Part shown: positions 31,564-43,949 of the stretch, piece by piece | How the letters are laid out: the number at the start of each line of letters is the position of its first letter | How positions within the stretch are numbered: position 1 is the first letter of the stretch | Program-made: the position numbers and the translations under genes | Notes under the pieces: generated by a model | Told to the model about the DNA's origin: nothing | The model's input: only the letters and a program-made list of their open reading frames with translations | Database searches by the model: none | Source: Clavulina sp. PMI_390 | Taxonomy: Eukaryota; Basidiomycota; Agaricomycetes; Cantharellales; Hydnaceae | NCBI GenBank assembly: GCA_015039315.1 | Contig: WIDE01000049.1 | Span: 13,439 to 77,438 of the forward strand | DNA: 64,000 nucleotides | Direction of reading: 5' to 3'

Positions 31564-32910
31564 TTATAAACGGCGTTGACTCGTAGCTTCAGAGATCTCG
31601 AGTAATCTCTCCTGATAATTACATACTTGTGCGTCTACTGACCATTCGCCATTCAGCTTTTCCGCACTAAAACGAATTGCAGACACGAATCCCTCGTAGT
31701 CACCATCGCAATCGATCCATACCCTTCGCAACGCCGCGCCTGAGTATGCCACTTCTGAGGAAAGAAATCTGCACAAGGCACCTTCGGCAGCCTTGACGGG
31801 AGCTGATCCCCAGCGGTAATTGGAGAATCTTTCAATCTCATCAAAGTCTGGGACAAACATGGGAACGAGTTCCCTGTGGGAGAGAATGAGATGGAGGGTT
31901 GTTAGGGATGGGAAGGAGCTGGCGAGCATGCCATAACGGAAGAAGTGGAGCAGAAGTTCGTCTGGTTGGACTTGCTCATCAGATGCCAGATCATCATCGT
32001 CGAAACTAATGGATACTTCCAGGACCTCCAGTGTGGGATGCGCAATGTTTGTGAACAGGGGGTTAGACGGCTCGGCCTCGTACACGGCGCAACAGGAGAA
32101 GCTGAGCTCTTTTAGGCTCGAGCACATTCGAAACAGATCTCCAATAGCCTGAGCGCCTTCAAAGGAATCCAAAGGAGGGCTGGAAGCACTCTGAACGAAT
32201 GTAGTGATCTTTTCGCACGGTAACGATGCGAGTAGGTTGCTATCTCCGCACACCACAGCCAGTTGTGATTCAGTACTGAGATGAGGGCCGACGTATTCGA
32301 ACGCTTCTTTGGGGGCGGTTGTACTTTCGACGTACAGAGTAGTGAGGTTTCTGTACCCATTAACAAAAGGCGCAAGTTGGAAGGGGCGAGTGATCTTTGT
32401 ATGAAGGATGGAAAGCGTGTGGCGGAAAGGAGCAGAAAGCAGGGCGGAGAGGAATTGAGAGGGTGGATTGACGTCCCAGAAGGAGGGGTGGTCAAGGTTC
32501 AAGGATAGTCTCTGAAGTGCCTTCATGCTATCGAGTGCGGTCTGGAACTGAGGCTCAGACCAGGAGGTTGCGATTTCGTCCCCGGTAGGGAAGATGCTCC
32601 AAAGTCTCCACGGAGAGGGGCAGTAGTAGCAAATAATGTGAAGCGATCGCACGAATATTGCACGGCGTGAATTCTGAAGGAGAAAGCTGCAGAAGTCCGA
32701 GATGCGCTGGCCCCCAGGATCAGCAGATGTTGGATTGAGGACGATGCTCGCCCACAAATAGGGCTCCGAGTCGATTCGGAACGCATTGGAGCAAATGGAA
32801 TAGCTTTTGAGATCTCTAAGAGCTAGATACGAGACGATCTCGGCTCTGAGTTCTGGAAGGAAAAGTTTTGGGAAGGTGGAAACTTCGTGATGCCCATGAC
32901 CACTTTGCAT
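31564..32910 (-). CDS. F-box-type protein
   Basis: A single exon of 448 codons. The start is ATG at 32910; the open frame reaches 9 nt further. The N-terminal FLPELRAEIVSYLALRDLKS (about residues 15-34) is an F-box-like segment. It is followed by AFRIDSEPYLWASIVL, the helix-plus-YLW pattern seen in agaricomycete F-box/LRR proteins. The remainder has scattered leucine-rich strands (LKELSFSCCAVYE, LEVLEVSISFDDD, LTTLHLILSHREL). Probable role: SCF substrate receptor with unknown target. Its last codons overlap the duplicated 3' flank of the MYND pair, so its C-terminus may have been set by that duplication. Confidence 0.75.
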   Translation of the reverse strand: MQSGHGHHEVSTFPKLFLPELRAEIVSYLALRDLKSYSICSNAFRIDSEPYLWASIVLNPTSADPGGQRISDFCSFLLQNSRRAIFVRSLHIICYYCPSPWRLWSIFPTGDEIATSWSEPQFQTALDSMKALQRLSLNLDHPSFWDVNPPSQFLSALLSAPFRHTLSILHTKITRPFQLAPFVNGYRNLTTLYVESTTAPKEAFEYVGPHLSTESQLAVVCGDSNLLASLPCEKITTFVQSASSPPLDSFEGAQAIGDLFRMCSSLKELSFSCCAVYEAEPSNPLFTNIAHPTLEVLEVSISFDDDDLASDEQVQPDELLLHFFRYGMLASSFPSLTTLHLILSHRELVPMFVPDFDEIERFSNYRWGSAPVKAAEGALCRFLSSEVAYSGAALRRVWIDCDGDYEGFVSAIRFSAEKLNGEWSVDAQVCNYQERLLEISEATSQRRL

Positions 32911-35505
32911 CGATGACACTTCAACATGATGTGCCTCAGCGCGACTCGGGCTGGTTCAAAGCGTTTTATTGGCAGTGAGGTGAGACATACCGACTTACTC
33001 CAACTTTGTTGGAGTTGCCTATTTGGTTGCCCAGACTACCCAAACAAGTCACCACAGCTGGACGCACGTTGCTTCATGTTGGAGAGGGAAAGGTGACAGG
33101 CTGAATATAGCTAGGGATTCTGTAAATGATAATATATCGTAAATAATGGAGATTAGCCCTAAAAAAAACCCCTAACGACTGATATATAGTCGTTTTACTG
33201 TCGATCCTAGCTTCATCCTCCTTGATCCGTGACAACGCGTGACAGAACGCGTCCATCAAAAAATTATTCCGATTGGATGCTATAGAAATTGGTCATGAAT
33301 GGGGAGGTGATAGGAAAAGCTGCGACTGGAGTCCTATTTCTTCGGCAAGCTGGCCTTAGTATGAGACAAGGTCATTGTGTGAATAGATGATAGTCACCGA
33401 GATAGTAGCATAGGTGATGAATTTAGCCACTGCTGTCACCAGTGCGTGGGGCTGATCGAACCAGTACCTCTGCAGAGAATCATCCTGGGAGCCTTTCTTG
33501 AAAGCCATCTTTGGCGTAGTAAATTGATAGCAATTTGGCTCACGAAGCCACAAAACGTTGATGGGGACTCGAAATCAGAGGGCTGCTTGAATAGCATATA
33601 TTGGTATGGGTGGCAGGAGTTACCTGGTGAAACTGTGTGTTGGTTTGATGACATCCTTACGAACAACTCAGCGGAGAAAGGCAGTTCCAAAGCGTGCAGA
33701 TATGGAGGAGAGGCAGCTTATTCGGCCAGCTGCTACATCCTGCAGCTGTGCCGGATATCCTTAAATGCGAGTAGGAGCCACTGTTCACGGGTGGGAGAAG
33801 AAGGCTGCTATACATGGACAAGTTCCAAGCTTCTGGCTTGGCGTCAAGGTATCAACGTGTTCTGCGATGGCGAGACGCATCCATTATATACTACGTGGAA
33901 GAGAACAAGGTCATATTGAGCCCCAGCCACTTTACCCATAGTATCTGCCGGAATCGGGCGACGATAATCCCATAGGAGAAGTTATTACCTTCATCACTCA
34001 GTTGATCATCCTGTAGTTTGATGATAGACGTCAACACAAGGTGAGCTCATAACCCCACAAAGATCAGGCGTCATTATTGGCCCCTTTTCCACCATCCGTA
34101 GAGTTTTCCCCGACCCACGCCGATGATTAAGAAGAGCGGTGGGGTTGGGCTAGCGATTGACGTCTAAGAGACCATCACTCAGGAAGCAGCGCGCGGCTCC
34201 GGGCCTTCGGCCTCCGCGTCCGAGTCCGAGCGCAACATTTGAGACTTGTGGATCAAAAAACCATTCTTTTATGCTTTAGGGGATACTGAGGGAAGGTCTC
34301 TGCAATCGTTTGCGGGGAAGGCTCTGGTTTTGATTGATCTGTGTGGTCTGAAGGACTACAAAAATCGTAAATGCGAAGGAGAGTGACAAAGATCACAGCC
34401 CGGCTCCGAATGTGACTCACCCGTCATCTCCCTCACCAAGGCGTTCGCTCGTCTTTTCTGCTGGCGAAGGTATACTACCTTAGGGGCCACACTAAATGTA
34501 ATGTAAGTGGGAGCCGTATAATTACTTCTCGGCGACCTTCGGCGGCGACTGGGCTCGTGGTCACTTATGATGTGCTGGTCCTGCTGAAGCCCGTACCAGA
34601 CCGCTCACTTATGTATGAGTGGTATATCTATATTACCTTCTCGAGCATCTTTAGATCCTAGGGCCCTACTTCAATGCAACAGCTTTGCATCTATGAAGTG
34701 CGCATATTGTATTTCTGCCTTACTCGGTGGCCTGCAAGCCATCACAAACGTCCTGGCCGGGCCGTCCTAGCAGACTACTACTATACCTTCGAACGTAATC
34801 TCCTTCCAGACTCCCCCTTACTTCTGAGTTGACTGTCTTATGCACCCACCTCTATCCGAATTAGCATATTGATACCAGCGGTCATATGGTCCTCCATATT
34901 ACGTCCAACATGTAGGGGCTTGGGCGTTGAGGCTGCCAAAATGTGCTAGTCATCAATTCACATGGCTGCTCACCCTCACCTTGGTACGTCCCAAGGCTGG
35001 CACACGAGGCCAGATCCAGTACCGGCGACGCAAATCATTAGATTAGCGGAACCAATCTTATCTAAGCGCTTCCCCGCGTCGGATTGTCTTGGCACGCGCA
35101 ACGGAATTCAATGGTTGTGAGAGGCTTTTGCGATCTTCCTCCGAGGCTGCACCGGAAATAGCACTGTGAAAGAGTACTAGAGCACCTGTGGACACGCCAC
35201 TAACGTGTTCTTCAGTGTTCGAAATGCGCGGGAAGGTCATCAAAACGTGGACGCTGGGATTGACAAGTCTGGTGGAGCCGGATCGGGTCATGAGCCTGCT
35301 GGCGGCGATCTTCGCGAACGAGTAAGATATAGGGTTCTCATTCAATCATAAATGCATAGTGTTTGTACGTACTTCAGGACGCTTCTTTCTCTTCCTCTTT
35401 CCCTCCACCCTTAGCCTCCTCGCCACCACCCTCCGAGTCGGGGACTAACTCTCTTTTCCCTCCGGTTTCCCGCCAGACCGCCACTCGTTCAGCGCCCCTG
35501 CGCTC
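32911..35505. other. Long gene-poor interval
   Basis: About 2.6 kb without a convincing gene. Weak candidates: a 65-codon minus-strand frame at 33356-33553 with a hydrophobic segment (ALVTAVAKFITYATISVTII), and a plus-strand frame at 33446-33919, mostly antisense to it. Neither has a clear start context or family. GC-rich and AT-rich patches alternate around 34100-34700. No LTR, tRNA or rRNA is seen. Confidence 0.5.
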
Positions 35506-35513
35506 TATAAATA
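35506..35513 (+). promoter_or_regulatory. TATA box of the chitin deacetylase gene
   Basis: TATAAATA lies 42 bp before the ATG at 35555, within a pyrimidine-rich leader. The spacing implies a very short 5' UTR, as often in strongly expressed fungal secretory genes. Confidence 0.55.
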
Positions 35514-35554
35514 CTCACTCTCTTTTTGGTCTTCTTCCCCCTTCCCGACCCACA

Positions 35555-37318
35555 ATGAAGTCGTTCGCCACCGTTGCCGCCGCTGCTGTTCTTGCTTCAA
35601 GCCTCCTCTCCTCTGTCTCTGCCGGCCCGCTTCTGGGTCACCTCAGCGAAAAGGGCGAGAATGAGGAGCGTGCTACTCTCGCCAAGGTCTACACTAGCTG
35701 CGTGAATCCCAAGCAGGTTGCGCTCACCTTTGACGATGGACCCTGGGTTTACGCGTATGTTCCTTTCTCTCTTTCTTGTTTTTTTCTTGATCCACCACTC
35801 CGCTATCCCCGTCCTTCCTACCGATAATTCGGGAGCTCTCGGGTCTACCATTTTGTCGTCCCCTACGGCAGACAGCAATTATCGCATTTAACGCCAGCTT
35901 GGCGTGGGAACTCACCTCCGGTCTCCCCATCTCGTTATAGATACGATGTCTCAAAGGCGTTAGTAGCAGCTGGAGCGAAGGGCACATTCTTCTGGAATGG
36001 AAACAACTGTACGTCTCCATGTTCGATTCTATCCAATTATTCGATAGACGTTGGTACGGATTGCCGCTCATTGATCCTTCGATTTGGCTACTCGCTTCCA
36101 CTTAGACGAGTGCATTTACAATGATGATGAGATCAAGCGTGTGAAATATGTTGTTGCCGCTGGCCATCAGGTAAGTTCGGAGTCCGGCTTACATGCCCGG
36201 AAGCTCATCGTCATTCTTTTCGGCTGGCCTCAGGTTGCATCACACACCTGGTCTCACCCTGTAAGTCTTTCGTACCATTGGTCCCAGATTTAGAAAGCAT
36301 TGTTGACTTATATGAATTCCCTTATTATAGGATCTCACCACTGTACGTCCTCACTAGGTCTTCCTAACGTTGTTGCCACCGAAACCCACTAACAATATTT
36401 TCAATCTATCTGATTATAGCTCACATTCGACCAGAGTATGTTCCAACTCTCACTTCGGTATATGCAGTACTATTAGTTCGCTCATAATTTCCATGCTCAT
36501 CAGTTCATAATGAGATGTGGCTGATCGAGCAAGCCCTTGAGCGTATCGTCGGCCTCTGCCCCGCTTTCATGCGTCCTCCTTACGGAAACTACAATGATCT
36601 CGTCCGACAAGTTGCTTACCAACGAGGACAGTCTCGTGCGTCTTTGATTTTGCGATTGATTATCGTGCAACGACCTCTGACGCGTCCTTGTCCTCCACCC
36701 CAAATTTGTTTAGTTGTAACCTGGGACTTCGATTCACAAGACGTATGTGCCTGCATTCTCCATTTATGGTATTTTCAGTTAACAGCATCTGATTATTCTT
36801 CCCTATAACCAGTCTATTGGCGCCACTGTCTCCCAATCCGAGACGCTGTACGCCCAGGCAGTGGCCAAGAATCCCAGCAACATGCTTGCCCTCAACCACG
36901 AGCCTATGGAGACCACTGTGCACCAGGTTCTTCCTTATGCTATTAATCTGCTTCAGAGCAAAGGCTACGAGCTCGTGACTGTGGCGGAGTGCCTTAACAT
37001 GGAGCCGTATCAGTGGACCACGACGCCTGGGACCAAAGACGTGAGTGCATCTGATCCATACTTGCCCCTAGAAGCTCTCCATATACTGAACCAATGCGAA
37101 TTTGGGCGTCTTCGTGCTCATAGTCTACCTGGACGTGCTAACTTTCGGCGTTACTGCCATCGAATCGCGCCCAAAGTTAACTTCTCTCTAGTTTCGTTTC
37201 GTGATTCCGTTGTGTCGGACATTTCATTCGTGCCTCATCCACATGTTTCATCCTCTCTCATGACCCCGACTCCACATTCGTTCTTTCAATATTTATTCGT
37301 CAACAGTCTGTTGGCTAA
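35555..37318 (+). CDS. Secreted chitin/polysaccharide deacetylase (CE4)
   Basis: Exons: 35555-35754, 35941-36008, 36106-36170, 36234-36260, 36331-36342 (12 nt), 36420-36435 (16 nt), 36504-36635, 36714-36742 and 36813-37040, all in phase (259 codons). A terminal exon follows, perhaps 37307-37318 (SVG-stop). A signal peptide opens the protein (MKSFATVAAAAVLASSLLSS). The CE4 motifs are complete: TFDDGP (catalytic base and metal Asp), HTWSHP (metal His pair), RPPYGN, WDFDSQD and LNHEP. Known role: removes acetyl groups from chitin oligomers or wall chitin to give chitosan, outside the cell. The last exon is uncertain; without splicing the frame reads on to 37373. The key motifs are spread over nine small exons. 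Confidence 0.92.
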
Positions 37319-39157
37319 CATATATTCATCGTGGTGGCTTCTGGCGATAGCTAGTGTTTATACCGGCATGTAGCTGCTATTACTGTTGCTACACCTATAT
37401 CAATAACCATCTATCGCAAAATATGTGCGCCTTGAGACTAGCCCCTCTCTACTGTTCTCAAAAGTGATGTCCAGGCTGAGCCAAGGCTGAAATTTGGCGG
37501 CGACATTCATGATTCAGCCATCACGTGCTCAGTCTTCCTCCTTCCCCATGTCGGAGGGCCGATTTCGTTGCCAGCATCACTCCTATCATGTAGAAATCGT
37601 GTAAACAGGACCTTACAATCGTTTTTGACCTTGAGGAAATGCTGTAGATTATTTAGATAGTATTTCCGCGACATGATCGATTTGGTGTACGATTTCTGCC
37701 ACTGCCAAAATGTCCCCAGCCTGGCGCCTTAGACCGTGACGAAGCGCGCTTTTTTGCTTAAATTTCTTCAGCATGGCGAGAAGATATACGAATGTGGTGG
37801 TACAGCGTGCTAATGTATGTCATTTGTTTGTAGAGTGCGAAGGGCCTCAGTGATGGCTATCGGAAGGGCCATCCAACTGTCACGATTTCGGTGTGACGGA
37901 ACGGTCCAACTGACACCTATGCTGCCTCACTTCTCCATCGTGTCACTCTTCATCCGCATTTTGACCTTTCAATGACCACGTGTATGATATCCTACGGAGA
38001 ATTTGGGCTATTGTGCCGAGTTATAGCCTGAGAAAGTGAACTTTTCGCGACGCGTTCCACTTAAGCTAGCGCGTCTGATTCCAAATGTGCCCCCAACACA
38101 TCCGCACTTCCGTCAGATTGCGCGTTTTTGTGATCATGTCCAGGTGGAAGTTGTACGGACAGCTGCGAAGGGTCCTCAGGATCCCGAAACGATAGCTCGA
38201 TTGGTCGTGAATGGATGGTAGAGGAGGGAAAGCACCAGAACGTGCTGTGAGGGGTTTGGAGAACACATTGGAGAATTGAATTGAACTGGCTGGCAACTCC
38301 TCCTGCATGGTACATTGGTGGCACTCACTTTCGCCGCCTCAAAAGGGGACGAGAGTCATATACAAATAAGTAGGAGAAATGGGAATGCGGGGCGCCTATA
38401 TAAATATTGGCTGTTTTCCTCATCGCAGCATGCTCTGTCGCGCGTGGTACTCATGATGTGATTGAATGGGCAGTCATTCATTGGGCTGATGCTGGGATAT
38501 TGGCAAAAAAGGCGCTATTTCTCGAGCCTCTCGCTAAGGCCGCCACGAATCCCTCCTATTCGCAAACATATTTGTCAGTGAAATGTGTCAAAAGTTCACA
38601 AGGGCCGCAGGTAACCATGTGCGTGACGTCGTTGACACCCCCCATGGACGGAAGCTGAAACACGTCGGACTTCCCCGAGACGGGGATCGTCAGGGATACA
38701 AGTGACGAGGTATTCGTCCCAATTACCGAGTTAGCGCCAAACGAGCGTCGGAAATGAGACTGGGAATGTTATGAGCGCCCAAACAATCTCCGGAAGGGGT
38801 CGGTCGTAGAAAGGCGTCAGTCGAATGTCAGTAATCATGCTTTGGGTAAGCTCATGGTAAAACAGAGAAATATTTATTTAACAAATTCCGGTTGCGATTC
38901 TGACCAGGGGTCGCGGAATTAAGGGTGGATGTTTAGGGACTAGGAGCTTGGCCAATGGAGACTCCGAGGTCACGTGACGAATGTTTTGACCCGTTGCGAC
39001 GACACTCTACAACACGTTTCACGCTCATTTTCGTGGTAGGGTGGTCCTGAATCTCCCTCAAGAGTACTTTATCTGACCACTAGAGTGCCCTCCTGCAGTG
39101 ACCCTGGCCAGCAAGTCAGCTTGTCGCGCGTTGTAAGCGCCCAGGCCTTTGTTTCCA
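37319..39157. other. Intergenic interval
   Basis: About 1.8 kb. The ORFs at 38036-38324 and 38407-38658 are short and unsupported. A TATA-like tatataaatat near 38397 has no gene after it that I can model. The region just before 39158 should hold the promoter of the large Ser-rich gene. Confidence 0.55.
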
Positions 39158-42100
39158 ATGTCTAACGGTTTGTGGCCGCCCATGTCCTCGCCAGCGCGTC
39201 CAAAATACTTACATGGCCCTCTTGTAGAACCCAGTGAAAACTGGGATGATGATTTCCTGTTTACGGCGAATGACCCTGCCCACGAATCTTCCCATCCAAC
39301 AACTACTACTCATGATGACTTCCAGCCCACCTCCTCTTCACGCCCTACGAATAACGTTACGCCTCATGATTACGCCGACGATACGGCTCATTCGCGATTC
39401 AGCTTTGCTTCCTCAGCTTGGGACGTTGATGATGCCCCAGTCGCCGGCCCATCAACCCCAAGATTGCAGGCTCACGACCCGGACGCCACGCGTCCAGCTC
39501 CCAATCTTTCCAAATGGTCCGAAGATGTAAACCCACAGTCCGAATCAATGGATGAAGACGACTTCCCCCTTGCACCAACTCGCGGTCTGGGGCGCCAGGC
39601 CACTAGCCGCCAGACGCCCAGACCCACCCCTCCACCATCTGCCTCTCTCGAACCCAGTACATCTCAATCCCAGGTCTTTAATCGATCGTGGGATGCCGAG
39701 ACCATCGATGAAGGCAACTATGACCGTGATTTTGAAGATTTCCCCTCATTAGACTCGGCCACTCCCGAACCCAGTTCAGCCATCAGACCTCCCTCATCTG
39801 CCTCGACGCGTTCAAGCACCCATCATAACACCCGTTCTTATCAGCATGGCCACACGAGATCGTCGCTATCACTTAATCTGCCTCAGGTCCACTCATTTGG
39901 CTCGCGGGGCATTTACCCCGGCAGTCCCGTGCCAGGCTCTGTTGGCTCACCAACCATGTCCACTTTTTCAGCCCTTGCCTCGCTCTCGTCGGAACGGAGC
40001 CGGAGTTCGACGAATCCGCTCATTGCCGAGAATGTATCACCCCCACGCGCTCGTCGGCGTCTGCGCAAGAAATCACGACCGCCAGAGTTGGACGGTAATG
40101 TCATGGAGATGTTACCGCAAATGCGCCCCATGTCACGAGGCGAAGAGTCTAGATACTCAATTTCGTCAGATGCATTTGTCGGAGGGTATCATGACTCTTT
40201 TGACGAATTGGATGAAGATATGACAGCGGAGCAACCGATTCATGGCCTACCACCCCCTCCCACATCCCAACGTGTTGCTCACCATCTCTCATCCCCGCCC
40301 CGCGATAACCGACGATCCCCATCCCCATTGGATATGCGAGCTGTAGGGGGAGCCGTCTCCCCGACTGGAGCCCCGTTTTTTCCTGTCCACTCATCTCATT
40401 CGCCTCCTTCCTCGCCGCCTCGCAAGGTTCCTCTCCTCTCCCGGATCGGGTCAATGAAGCGCTGGCGATCCCGCCGGTCCTCCACTGCAAGTCAGGATCT
40501 TACCATGGATACCTCTGTGGACTCGATTGCTTCTCATGCCAACACCTCTGGGGCCGGTATGTCCTATGTACCGCCCATGACGCCTGAACCCACCGACAAC
40601 ACTCGTGCTATATCTCCCACCCCTGCATCCTCATCAAACCATCGTACCAGCTGGCTCTTTTCCAGAGGCAGTCAGAGCCCCACCCCTGCTCCCTCGCGCG
40701 AGCCTTCTTCAAGTCCCGAGGTGAAGCGCACTAGTGGTCACACTCGTACGTCGTCGCGCTTTGGTGGACGGAAACGAAGCACGACGGCGGAGGAGATACT
40801 GCAGGAGGAGCATGAGGATACCGAGCGTGAGCGAGAGTTTGCCACTTCGTTCAAAGACAAGGGCAAGCGACGATCTACGAACCCCGAGCCATACGCCTCT
40901 GGTCCCTCCCGACCACCATCCTCCGCAGATTCGGTTCTTCCTGCTTCTATTAGCTCTCGTTCTGGCACAACAAGACGACCGCTATCGCTCCAACCACAAG
41001 CTCGACCAAGTGGTCCCCCTGCGAGCGGTGGACCTGCCAGCTGGCTTGGTTCGGTTGGGAGATCAACCTCGAATCCCTTCGGTTCACTTCGGTCCAAGTC
41101 GAAGGAGAATCTTGGCTCTACCCCTAGCTCGCCTATCGACACCCCTTCTTTTGCACTGAAGAAGCGGGTACCCAGTGGAGGTAGTTCTCGACTCTCTGGT
41201 TCCGTGCATAAGCGGAGCATTTCTCTCACTTCTGATGCTGAAGAGCCAGGGAATGTCTCTGGCAGTTCGACTGGGTTAGGGATAACCCTGCATGGTTCGC
41301 AGCTTCCCCCTGTCCCTCCTATCCCTCAGCATCATCAAAACGAGATAACCGGCAGCCCCCTTCTCCCACCCATCGCGCTACTCCCGCCCATTGCACTTAG
41401 TCCCCCATCACCACCGGATACCAACGGGCGGATAGGTGTACCTTCGAAACCGATCCCGGCCTCCTTCCTTTACCCCGACCCCTCGACTCCCCCTGCGTCC
41501 CCCAAGCTATCCAGTGCTCCTGCTCGTGTCCAGCAGCTGCAACGCCAACACTCTGCATCTGTCTCATCTTCCACTCCATCCACATCTTCTCTCGGCTCTG
41601 CTCGTGGACAGGCCATGCTTGCTGGTGTAGGCCCACCTCCATCTCTCAGCGCCACCCAATCACTTTCGCTCAGCCGCGGGACAAACGCAATGGCCTCCCA
41701 GCTTCTTTCGAACATGTCTGATTCCAGCTCTGGTGTCACATCAACCAGTCCGAAGGCACTGAACCTGACAAACCTCAATCCTCCTGTCCCTTCATCACTA
41801 AGACGGAGTAGTTTGGGTGATTTGAAGATCCCTGCAAGGATCAGCATGGCTCAGACTGGCTTGAGGAACAATCTTGGTATGCTGCGGGAGTTCGCCACGA
41901 AAGTGGATGGTATGTCCTTCATCTAATTGACTCCACCAGTAAGACAACAACTGACTGTTTGCTCCATCTGATCCACTTCTAGACATCCAAAAGCTGCAGA
42001 CCACACGCACCATCATCCTCACAGACATGTTTGGCCCTCCTACCCCTGCTCCTCCGCAATCTCCACCGGTCGTCGAGGACCCTGACCTTTCCTCTTCTTC

Positions 42101-43949
42101 CTTACTTCCTCCTTCCTCCTCCCCCCTTGTCTTCCAGGTCGAGTCGAATCCAACAATCGAGAAGTTAGAGCAGCAGTATGCGCTCTGGTGGGAGTGCGCA
42201 GAGCTTCTTGTCGACCTTGGAGGAACTGGCGCATCCTCTACCACTTCAGCAAAAGGAACTCCCCCTCCTACAAAAGCGACACCTCTTGATGCTAGCTCTA
42301 GTGACGAAGACCCCATGACCACCACGAAGGGTAAGGAAATCGCCACCGGGAACTCCAACGGAACCCCTTCCCGCCCTCCGCGAGAACGCCAGCGTTCTAT
42401 CACATTAGTCGGGAATGAGAAGCTGGATTCAGATAGTTCAGCGTTTGGGACGGTATCTCATCCCCAAACTCTGCGAGGCGCTCTCCCTTCCCCATCTGTC
42501 CTTTCATCCGGCTCTAACATGGATAGTAGAGGACGGAATGACCTATCGATGCGACAGCTCGCGCTCCTAAAGGAGATGCTTGAGACGCCTGACCCCAGCG
42601 TCTTTGATCGTCATCACGGTAGCGGCATCCGGTTTGCGTCGCAGCCGGAGACTCAACGACCACATGTCGGCCACCCAAGCGCATCTGCCATCACCCTTCC
42701 TTCCATCCCGTCATCACCTCGTCCTGGAATCAATGGCTCGTCGACTAGTGTCTCCGATCATTCCTCGAACCTGCAATCTTATCACGATCATGGGAGCACC
42801 AGCAGTAGAGCGAATGACAGTGCCAAGGGAACTGGGAAAGTGAAGCGATTGCAGCGCTTCAGGGACATGTTGCGCGCCCTTACCAACACGTCCCCGTCTA
42901 ACCGCGAGAAACCAAATCTGTCCTCGACGAGTGAGCTTGATGTGTCCAAGCGCAAGCCACTACCCAAGTCAACGTCCAACAGCCCCGAGAAGAAAGGCAG
43001 GCGACGAAAGAGCACAGACCCCGCTCTCGTCAATGGTAGTCCTCAAGATGAACCCATCGCCCTTCCCCACAAGCACACCAACTCGCCGTACGGGGCAACC
43101 TCGCTTGCAGATCGTGGACATAAGTCACCTCGACGACCATCCCTTGCGTCCATTTTCAAGATCGGGCAGGCCCATGCTAGCTCCCCCAATACTCCCCTCA
43201 CATCCAATCCGCGCAAGAAGCGCCTTCGGAGGAAGCCTTCTGCTCTCGCTCAGCCGTCAATGACCACTACAGACGAAGACGACGAGGACAGCTACTCGGA
43301 TTGGGACCGAATGGACAGCGCCTCGGACCTCGAGGATAGCGCTACCCCTCGAAGACCCACCAGTCCACGTGTGCGCCACGAGCCCTCGACCATAAAGGGC
43401 CGTCGCCTGCGTGCTCCTAGCGGCGAGTATCTCCGCGCGCACAACCTATCACCGCCTCCTGGTGCTGCGCCTTACGACCGTGCAGGTGCGGCCACTCCCA
43501 CTCCCCTCCCCCGGCACGGTAGCGCCAACATGTCACAAATCTCTCTTCGCTCATCACCGTCGAAACCTCGCCTGAATGGCCGCTCGCGATCGCAAACGAT
43601 CGAAGTCCCGCCCGCGACTCCTACCATCGGGCTCACGCGCCCTTCCATTTCAAGCTCTGGAATACAGAATGGGATTGGGAGCAGCGTGAATGGGAACGCG
43701 AACGCGAGTGGAAGCAGCTTGGCCCTCGGGTCACTCAACCCTGCTGACTTCAAGCTTGCCCTCACTCCAGAGAACATTCGCCCCCTACTGGAGTATGCAA
43801 AGGAGGTCAGTGTGAGGTTGAATGAGGCTGTGGCGGAGCTCAAGGTGCTGCATGCTGAAGCATTGCCGTCCGTGCTGTCTCCACCGCCTCCGCCAACCAG
43901 TAATGGTGATGCGCATGCGAATGGGAGTGTTCTTGCTGCTGTTAGATGA
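39158..43949 (+). CDS. Large Ser/Pro-rich protein, possibly Byr4/Bfa1-like
   Basis: Two exons, 39158-41909 and 41983-43949 (1572 aa), with the join in phase. The first ATG is used. The N-terminus has acidic clusters (ENWDDDFLF, DEDDFP, DFEDFPSL). The centre is long, low-complexity Ser/Pro/Arg-rich sequence with many SP/TP sites. A conserved-looking helix crosses the intron: LGMLREFATKVD then DIQKLQTTRTIILTDM, followed by NPTIEKLEQQYALWWECAELLVDLG and, at the end, LLEYAKEVSVRLNEAVAEL. Acidic N-terminus plus a C-terminal leucine-rich helix recalls Byr4/Bfa1, the scaffold half of the GAP for the Spg1/Tem1 GTPase in septation. That assignment is inference. It could be another cytoskeletal or polarity scaffold. 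Long antisense frames here are composition artefacts. Confidence 0.6.

Noticed and set aside
33446..33919. 157-codon plus-strand ORF
   Set aside because: It overlaps equally long frames on the other strand, its start is in no clear context, and its composition is not protein-like enough to call.
35058..35345. 95-codon minus-strand ORF upstream of the chitin deacetylase
   Set aside because: It ends in the promoter region of that gene, has no family motif and no supporting exon.
38391..38658. TATA-like box followed by an 83-codon ORF
   Set aside because: The ORF lacks a recognisable domain or conserved start context; the TATA-like string is probably chance.
40738..42403. Long antisense ORFs in the large Ser-rich gene
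   Set aside because: They arise from the Ser/Pro/Arg-rich, GC-rich coding strand; the plus strand has the phase-consistent intron and helix.
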